Shown here: positions 7,840-12,782 of the stretch, piece by piece
Numbering within the stretch: position 1 is the stretch's first letter
Layout of the letters: every line of letters starts with the position of its first letter
DNA from: Methylophilaceae bacterium
Lineage (GTDB): Bacteria > Pseudomonadota > Gammaproteobacteria > Burkholderiales > Methylophilaceae
DNA length: 12,782 nt
Assembly: GCA_017880825.1 (NCBI GenBank)
Contig: JADGRN010000025.1
Span: forward strand, 1-12,782
Reading direction: 5' to 3'
Translations under genes and position numbers: made by a program
Notes under the pieces: generated by a model
What the model was told of the DNA's origin: nothing
Database searches by the model: none
Seen by the model: the letters and a program-made list of their open reading frames with translations, nothing else

Positions 7840-8808
7840 TTATCTATCCATAGTGCGAATCACTATTTGCGGGGCAAGTTCCGCAATATCATCTGCAGAA
7901 AAAAGTTCCGTACCCGGATGCATGGCTGTCCCGGTGCCACAGGCAATTCCTTGACGCAAGGCTTCCTGAGCGGATGCATTTCTGGAAAACGCGGCGGTCA
8001 TGCCAGCCACCATTGAGTCGCCGGCCCCCACGGTGGCGCGAATCTTTACTTCGGGCGCAGCGGCTAGATAGGTGTTGTCCGGCCCGACCAGCAGAGCGCC
8101 ATCCCCTCCCATGGAAACACAGACATAGTCCACACCCTGCTGCTCGATCTGGCGTGCCTCGGCCGCTATTTCATCGATGCTCGTCAATGACTTTCCGAGC
8201 AGGGATTCCAGTTCGAAGAGGTTAGCTTTAATTAGAAAGGGCCGTTTGGCAATCGCATGGCGCAACGGTGCAACAGGCGCATCCACCACCGGGCGACCTC
8301 CTTTTTGCCGGATGCGCTCAGTAACTTCCGCATACAACTCAACAGGAATATTCGGCTGGAGGGATCCGGTGATTACAGCCATACCCTTGTCGGTAAGAGT
8401 CACAAAGACTTCCAGCAATTGTTCAAGATGATGGGGCGAGATGGTGGGGCCGATACCGCTCACGTGATATTGGGTATTGGTCTGTTGTTCCAGGATGGTG
8501 GTATTGATGCGTGTCTCGCCATCCACAAATTCATAATAGACATCGTCCAGTTGGCGGGCCAGCATGCGTTGCAGAAACTCGCCCGTTTCTCCAGCAATAA
8601 CACAGAAAGTATGCGCATTAATGTCCATTTGCTTGAATGCGCGCCCGACATTGATGCCGTTGCCGCCGGGGTCATAGCGGGTTGTCGTGGCATAGGTCTT
8701 TTGATTATCAATCAGGCGTGCAACTTCATAAGTGACATCCACTGCCGGGTTAAGGCAGAGTACGGTAATCTGTGAAACTATTTCATTTTTTGACGCGACA
8801 CCGCTCAT
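7840..8808 (-). CDS. PfkB-family sugar-phosphate kinase (1-/6-phosphofructokinase-like)
   Basis: This is an intact ribokinase/PfkB-superfamily kinase of 322 residues. The subgroup containing FruK, LacC and Pfk-2 phosphorylates fructose-1-P, tagatose-6-P or fructose-6-P. Family signatures are the N-terminal CLNPAVDVTY (about 18-27), PGGNGINVGRAF (47-58), KANLFELESLLG (194-205), VSMGGDGALL (231-240), and the anion-hole/base motif ATVGAGDSMVAG (258-269) with likely catalytic D264. I chose the second Met. GGGGAG at 8816-8821 is 7 bases from ATG 8808 but only 1 base from an in-frame ATG at 8814. The gene stands alone, with no PTS or sugar operon nearby and decayed sequence on both sides. Its stop lies against the IS remnant, so sequence 3' of it was probably rearranged. 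The exact substrate cannot be decided. Confidence 0.88.
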   Translation of the reverse strand: MSGVASKNEIVSQITVLCLNPAVDVTYEVARLIDNQKTYATTTRYDPGGNGINVGRAFKQMDINAHTFCVIAGETGEFLQRMLARQLDDVYYEFVDGETRINTTILEQQTNTQYHVSGIGPTISPHHLEQLLEVFVTLTDKGMAVITGSLQPNIPVELYAEVTERIRQKGGRPVVDAPVAPLRHAIAKRPFLIKANLFELESLLGKSLTSIDEIAAEARQIEQQGVDYVCVSMGGDGALLVGPDNTYLAAAPEVKIRATVGAGDSMVAGMTAAFSRNASAQEALRQGIACGTGTAMHPGTELFSADDIAELAPQIVIRTMDR

Positions 8809-8814
8809 TCTCAT

Positions 8815-9456
8815 GCTCCCCTTTAGTTTTTATACCCATCAAGTTGTATCAATGCGTACTGTCGCGCCCATTTCCGCAAAGCGTGCCGAGGCACCCTGAT
8901 TCTTTATTTGCAAATATACACAATATGATTACGAAATCCAATTGCGACCACCCATTCCCCCACCTCAAGTTTCGGTGAGTCACCGATGCTAACGACTGGA
9001 AGATCCTTAGCGGAAATTTTCAGCAGCGCAATATCGCTACGCCTATCCATGCCGACAACCTTCATCTTGAATTCACCTGGCCCGCCATTCGCACCGTTTG
9101 GCTTTCAGCGATTAACCATTAAGCCGGATCGAGCTGCAGAAGTCAGGCGGGGCCTCCACATAGTATCGCTTGCAAAGCGGTAAGGATTGAAGTGTGAGCT
9201 GTCTGTTCGCCATCGCACTAAGAGAAAATACCCTGAAAATTCAGGCAGGTATATATGAGTTTAGTTCTGGCAGACGTCTTTTATCCGAAAGGTGCTAATG
9301 TAAAAATCATATAGCCCACAGGCTGGAATGAAAGGCTGAAAAAATACTATGGATTGACGAACGCTACCCACGACGGTTTGTCGATAGGTTAATAGCTGAT
9401 TTTTCCGCGATACCGCTGTCAGCAGCGATCGTGGCATATGCGATCCGCCATCAATT
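8815..9456. other. Largely non-coding, eroded region between pfkB-family gene and EamA permease gene
   Basis: Apart from the protease fragment at 8904-9095, I see no supportable gene. The divergent promoters for the flanking genes should be here. On the minus strand TATAAA (about 8826-8831) lies near the kinase gene's Shine-Dalgarno, without a correctly spaced -35. A GTGCC/GGCAC stem is at 8883-8894. A 6-base CCTGAA/TTCAGG stem is at 9232-9245. A bulged hairpin (CGAT, CGCTG, loop TCAG, CAGCG, ATCG) is at 9408-9431, 26 bases before the permease start. An open frame without a start codon (9332-9493) matches nothing I recognise. Confidence 0.5.
8904..9095 (-). pseudogene. Fragment of an HtrA/DegP (Do)-type serine protease
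   Basis: On the minus strand a 63-codon open stretch encodes [19 protein letters not shown], then [13 protein letters not shown] and VGEWVVAIG. This is the characteristic segment of HtrA/DegP proteases around the catalytic Asp (the D of RSDIALLKI). The segment stops being family-like after AIG (about 8937), where a Ser-Pro-Phe-Gly run is expected, and ends at TAA 8904-8906. Upstream of about 9077 the resemblance is also lost. Both the catalytic His and the GNSGG serine region are absent, so the piece is non-functional. DegP-type proteases act in the periplasm. The source gene is presumably an intact paralogue elsewhere in the genome. The outer boundaries are set by the open frame, and the conserved core is about 8937-9077. 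Confidence 0.75.
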
Positions 9457-10386
9457 ATGTGCGACACTACTTGGATACAATCTGTATTTTTAGATGCCCC
9501 TAACTTGACTGTAAAAACAACAAAAAAACATCTTGCGACCTTTGGTTTATTGTTTGGCGCCATCAGTTGGGGCATCATCTGGTATCCCTATCGATTGCTT
9601 GAGCAAGCCGGCATTCCCGGCGTTGCTTCGAGTTTTTATACCTATTGCATCGCCGTTATTCTTAGCGCGCTGCTGTTTGCCCGCCACTGGCGTGGTTTGG
9701 TGACCTTACCAAAAGCCGTGATCTTGCTAGGTTTGGCCGCAGGCTGGACCAATCTGAGTTATGTGTTAGCTGTGATCGACGGCGAGGTGATGCGGGTAAT
9801 GCTGTTGTTTTACCTCTCACCGCTGTGGACAGTGGTCTTGGCGCATTTTTGGCTGCACGAACGCGCAGGTTGGTTAGGTGCCATCACTATAGCCATCTCA
9901 CTCATTGGCGCTTTTATTATGCTGTGGCAACCCGATGCCGGCTTACCTTTGCCGCAAAGCAATGCAGAGTGGATGGCGCTATCTTCGGGCATCGGTTTCG
10001 CTCTGACCAATGTGCTGACGCGCCGTGCCAGTCATTTATCGCTACAGGCCAAATCCATGGCGGTTTGGGTAGGCGTAGTAGTCATGGCCTTGGTATTTAT
10101 ACCATTTCAGAGTGTATCGCTATCAATGCCTGACTCCATTACTACTGCTCAGTGGTTGATGATGGCTGGTATCGGGTTATTGCTGATGTGCGCTACCTTG
10201 TTAGTGCAATATGGCATTACCCATACGCCAGTGACTCGGGCATCGGTGATTTTCTTGTTTGAACTGGTGGTGGCTGCAGTGACTTCCTATTGGCTGGCAG
10301 GCGAAGCCATGAATGCCAGAGAATGGATAGGAGGTAGCTTGATCATTGCGGCTGCAATAATTGCAACACATACGGAAAAAACCTAA
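9457..10386 (+). CDS. EamA/DMT-superfamily permease
   Basis: This is an inner-membrane protein of 309 residues with about ten hydrophobic segments, near 25-45, 58-75, 86-106, 110-130, 139-157, 173-190, 200-220, 232-251, 262-281 and 288-304. The two five-helix halves are typical of the drug/metabolite transporter (EamA) family, whose members export amino acids, nucleotides or other metabolites. FGAISWGIIWYP in the first helix and LSPLWTVVLAHFWLHE at the end of the first half are characteristic. The substrate cannot be inferred. The start is uncertain: ATG 9457 lacks a Shine-Dalgarno, and an in-frame TTG at 9505 would trim 16 hydrophilic residues and begin M-T-V-K-T-T-K-K before the first helix. 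The stop overlaps the stop of the convergent pilU gene by 4 bases. Confidence 0.88.
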   Translation: MCDTTWIQSVFLDAPNLTVKTTKKHLATFGLLFGAISWGIIWYPYRLLEQAGIPGVASSFYTYCIAVILSALLFARHWRGLVTLPKAVILLGLAAGWTNLSYVLAVIDGEVMRVMLLFYLSPLWTVVLAHFWLHERAGWLGAITIAISLIGAFIMLWQPDAGLPLPQSNAEWMALSSGIGFALTNVLTRRASHLSLQAKSMAVWVGVVVMALVFIPFQSVSLSMPDSITTAQWLMMAGIGLLLMCATLLVQYGITHTPVTRASVIFLFELVVAAVTSYWLAGEAMNAREWIGGSLIIAAAIIATHTEKT

Positions 10387-11507
10387 CCACCATAGTTGGT
10401 TTCAAAGCTGCTCTTGGACCCCTCACCGCTTTTAGCACCTTCTGCAGCAAAACGAATCTTGAGCGAAAGATCGTTGCGCGAATCGGCATTGATAAGCGCA
10501 TTTTCTTCGTTGATTTTGCCTGCGTTAAATAGGCGAAACAGCGATTGGTCAAAGGTACTCATGCCAATATCGCTATTGTTTCCCATTACTTCCTTGATTT
10601 CTTCCAGCTTGGATTTCTGAATTAATTCAGAAATATAGGGTGAATTTATCATTACCTCTACTGCAGCTACCCGCTTGGTTTGCGTTCCTGGAACCAGGCG
10701 CTGAGAGACTATGGCCACCAAATTGAGCGCCAAGCCAAGCAGTAAACCTGCCTTACCTTCAGTAGGGAAGAACGAGATCACGCGTTCAATCGCTTGATTG
10801 GCATTGTTGGCGTGCAATGTGGCCAGGCACAGGTGACCAGTTTCTGCGTAAGCCATAGCCATTTTCATGCCATCCATATCACGCACCTCACCTATCAGAA
10901 TCACGTCAGGTGCCTGACGCATTGCGTTTTTCAGGCCATTTTCGAATGAGTACGTATCAATGCCGACCTCGCGCTGATCGACGACACATTTTTTGTGCCT
11001 GTGAACAAATTCAATCGGGTCTTCCAAGGTAATAATGTGGCCGCTACTGTTGGCGTTGCGATAATCAATCATGGAAGCCAGGGAAGTAGATTTACCAGAT
11101 CCGGTCGAGCCAACGACCAGGATAAGCCCGCGTTGCCGCATAACCAGATCTTTAAGAACGCTGGGTAGGCCCAAGATCTCAAATGACGGGATCTCACTTT
11201 TGATGTGGCGGATAACCATCGCCACTTCGCCACGCTGCCTGAAAACATTGACACGGAATCGTCCCAAGCCAGAGAGCCCGGCCGCAAAATTCATTTCTAG
11301 ATCTCTTTCAAAATCCGCCTGCTGTGCAGGGCTCATCAAGCCATAGGCAATTTCTTTCACCATGCCTGGACTCATGACCTGATTATTAACAGGTAAGGTT
11401 TTACCTTCAATCTTAATATGAATGCCGGTGCCGGTACTAAAAAACAGGTCGGATCCGCCCTTATCCACCAGAAATTTGAGAACTTGCGTGATGTCGATAG
11501 CTGCCAT
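10383..11507 (-). CDS. pilU: Type IV pilus twitching motility ATPase PilU
   Basis: PilU is a cytoplasmic hexameric ATPase of the PilT/VirB11 family that assists PilT-driven pilus retraction. The start is ATG 11507, with AGGGG six bases upstream. A longer in-frame start at 11585 would run back into the upstream gene and add 26 non-family residues. The product has 374 residues. Motifs include the N-terminal LKFLVDKGGSDLFFS, Walker A GSTGSGKS (133-140), the Asp box IITLEDPIE (159-167), Walker B DVILIGEVRD (201-210) and the His box HLCLATLHANN (225-235). HRHKKCVVDQREVG, FDQSLFRLFNAG and a terminal NADSRNDLSLKI favour PilU over PilT. pilT, its usual neighbour, is not adjacent. Instead a GT41 glycosyltransferase gene lies 23 bases upstream, probably co-transcribed. 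Confidence 0.93.
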   Translation of the reverse strand: MAAIDITQVLKFLVDKGGSDLFFSTGTGIHIKIEGKTLPVNNQVMSPGMVKEIAYGLMSPAQQADFERDLEMNFAAGLSGLGRFRVNVFRQRGEVAMVIRHIKSEIPSFEILGLPSVLKDLVMRQRGLILVVGSTGSGKSTSLASMIDYRNANSSGHIITLEDPIEFVHRHKKCVVDQREVGIDTYSFENGLKNAMRQAPDVILIGEVRDMDGMKMAMAYAETGHLCLATLHANNANQAIERVISFFPTEGKAGLLLGLALNLVAIVSQRLVPGTQTKRVAAVEVMINSPYISELIQKSKLEEIKEVMGNNSDIGMSTFDQSLFRLFNAGKINEENALINADSRNDLSLKIRFAAEGAKSGEGSKSSFETNYGG

Positions 11508-11530
11508 AGTGCGCCCCTGATTATTTAAGC

Positions 11531-12782
11531 TTACTTTATCATAAGCTTGATGGCCTGTGGCGAGTGTCTGGTTAGGTTCTGCCACATCGTTTGGTATGCC
11601 AGCTCCAGATGCCGCGCGAAACGCTGTGTATCAAATAGCGGCAGATGTTGTCTATCGCTAGTAAGTTTTTGATTGATAGCTGCCAGTTCGGCTGGGTTGT
11701 TCGCCAGTGCCAAAGCACGTGCTTCATAGTCTTGCAGCGTGTAGGTAATCAACTGCGGCAGATTGGCCGCCAGTAATAAACTGGCAGCAACGCGTGAGGC
11801 AAAAGTTTCACCTGCGCAGGTCAGCACCGGCAACCCCATCCACAACGCATCACTGGTCGTGGTGTGGGCGTTATACGGTAGCGTGTCGAGGAATAAACCG
11901 GCTAGTGTGTGCCGCGCCAGATGTTGATCTACCGGCACACGCGGCGCGAAAATCAGCCGATCCGGATTTACACCTCTGAGCCGAGCTTCGCACCGCAAAT
12001 TTTCTTTTGCCCAGCGGTTACAGTCCAAAAGCCATAGCACACTTCCTGACACTGAATTTAAAACATTCATCCATATATCATATACTTGTGGAGTTATTTT
12101 AAATGTTTGGTTGAAGCAACAGAAGACAAAACCCTGTTCAGGCAATCCTGATGCAGCACGAGTCGGAAATGCTGCTATCGGGCGTTTGCGATCATTGGGC
12201 TGATAGCAGTCAGGCATCAGTACCAGTTGCTCGGCGTAGCAATCGGCTTGTTCTGGTGGCGTGATAAAGGCGTCCGAGATCAGGTAATCAAAAAACGGCG
12301 CTCCCTCAAACCCACCCATAGTCCCCGGGAAACCCAGCCAGCTGACCTGTATTGGCGCCGGACGCAGCGCTACAATGCCGCTACGGCTGCCTTGCGTAAA
12401 TCCGGTGAGATCAACCAGTATGTCGATAGCGTCGGCATGGATTCTTTTTGCCGCATCTTGCTGCGATATCGATCGGATATCAACAAAGCGATCAAATGCC
12501 TGCTCCAGCCGTTTACGTTCGGCAGTATTGTCATCTTTAGCATACGAGTAAGCAAAAACCTCAAAATGGCTACGGTCATGCAACTCAATAAGTTCGCTAA
12601 TCAGGAACGCCAGTGGATGTAGGCGAAAATCGCCCGATAGATAGCCTATACGCAGCTTGGGCTTGAGCTGCCTGGAATGAGAAAAAGCCAGTTTGCTGGC
12701 TTGTCGCATCAAGCCTGCGTAACGATTGGCCACCCACTGGCTTGCGCACTGACGCTGTTCAGCGGCGGTGGTGCCTGGGAGT
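11531..12782 (-). CDS. SPINDLY/O-GlcNAc transferase-like protein (GT41), 5'-truncated by window edge
   Basis: The frame stays open to the right edge. The GTG at 12733 is internal, since L-P-G-T-T-A-A-E-Q-R-Q precedes it in frame. The missing N-terminus would be expected to carry TPR repeats. The visible part is the full GT41 catalytic region. LRIGYLSGDFRLHPLAFL holds the His equivalent to the active-site His of human OGT (codon 12617-12619). DLTGFTQGSRSG, QVSWLGFPGTMG, YLISDAFITPP, CYQPND, and FNQTFKITP with the conserved Lys (codon 12098-12100) follow, then RLIFAPRVP, LFLDTLPYNAHTT, SDALWMGLPVLT and FASRVAASLL. Such enzymes transfer sugars such as GlcNAc or fucose to Ser/Thr or to surface components. 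The target here is unknown. The gene ends 23 bases before pilU on the same strand. Confidence 0.92.
   Translation of the reverse strand, partial: LPGTTAAEQRQCASQWVANRYAGLMRQASKLAFSHSRQLKPKLRIGYLSGDFRLHPLAFLISELIELHDRSHFEVFAYSYAKDDNTAERKRLEQAFDRFVDIRSISQQDAAKRIHADAIDILVDLTGFTQGSRSGIVALRPAPIQVSWLGFPGTMGGFEGAPFFDYLISDAFITPPEQADCYAEQLVLMPDCYQPNDRKRPIAAFPTRAASGLPEQGFVFCCFNQTFKITPQVYDIWMNVLNSVSGSVLWLLDCNRWAKENLRCEARLRGVNPDRLIFAPRVPVDQHLARHTLAGLFLDTLPYNAHTTTSDALWMGLPVLTCAGETFASRVAASLLLAANLPQLITYTLQDYEARALALANNPAELAAINQKLTSDRQHLPLFDTQRFARHLELAYQTMWQNLTRHSPQAIKLMIK

Noticed and set aside
8986..9183. 65-residue plus-strand frame
   Set aside because: It is antisense to the HtrA/DegP fragment, which is clearly the meaningful strand.
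9408..9431. Bulged hairpin upstream of the EamA permease gene
   Set aside because: The stem is short (5 plus 4 pairs with a 2-base bulge) and has no T run or known regulator motif. It is compatible with chance.
9332..9493. Open plus-strand stretch of 53 codons containing W-I-D-E-R-Y-P-R-R
   Set aside because: It has no start codon and no recognisable family, and it overlaps the permease start in another frame. It may be a chance frame or a very short gene remnant.
9261..9578. 105-residue minus-strand frame opposite the permease start
   Set aside because: Its N-terminal third is antisense to the permease coding sequence and the rest shows no family pattern. I treat it as a shadow.
11527..11548. 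AAGCTTA/TAAGCTT inverted repeat over the stop of the GT41 gene
   Set aside because: It has only 7 pairs, is AT-rich and has no following T run on the minus strand. pilU follows at once, so a terminator is unlikely.

Overview
The window reads as chromosomal DNA of a Gram-negative proteobacterium, most likely a betaproteobacterium of moderate GC content. The order fabF, pabC, mltG, tmk, holB, pilZ, tatD is the usual beta/gammaproteobacterial arrangement. PilU and a SPINDLY-type glycosyltransferase also fit this group. Placement near the Nitrosomonadales (Nitrosomonas or Methylophilaceae-like) is an inference from overall protein character and was not tested.

Positions 1-6728 (plus strand) hold a conserved housekeeping block. 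It starts with the 3' part of fabF (fatty-acid elongation). A 345-base AT-rich gap follows, carrying a perfect hairpin made of two DnaA-box-like 9-mers. A tightly packed run comes next: pabC (folate), mltG (peptidoglycan), tmk (dTTP), holB (replicase clamp loader), a PilZ-domain protein (type IV pili), a TatD-family metal hydrolase and a PhnP-like metallo-beta-lactamase hydrolase. Most junctions are overlaps or a few bases, so the run is probably one transcription unit from pabC or mltG onward. A small exported protein (6820-7215) follows after a short gap.

Positions 7216-9456 form an eroded accessory patch. It contains the 3' remnant of an IS5-family element (minus strand, at least two frameshifts) that ends directly against the stop of an intact pfkB-family sugar-phosphate kinase gene (minus strand). 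Beyond it is a 63-codon fragment of an HtrA/DegP-type protease (minus strand) that keeps only the catalytic-Asp segment, then unassigned sequence. Several rearrangements seem to have occurred here.

Positions 9457-12782 hold an EamA/DMT-family permease (plus strand) whose stop overlaps by 4 bases the stop of convergent pilU (minus strand, type IV pilus accessory ATPase). Upstream of pilU, 23 bases away on the same strand, lies the C-terminal part of a SPINDLY/O-GlcNAc-transferase-like protein (GT41) that runs off the right edge.

I see no tRNA, rRNA, CRISPR array, integrase or convincing intrinsic terminator. I found no clear candidate for a wholly new system. The items most worth a second look are the DnaA-box palindrome, the protease fragment in the decayed patch, and pilU paired with a GT41 enzyme instead of pilT.
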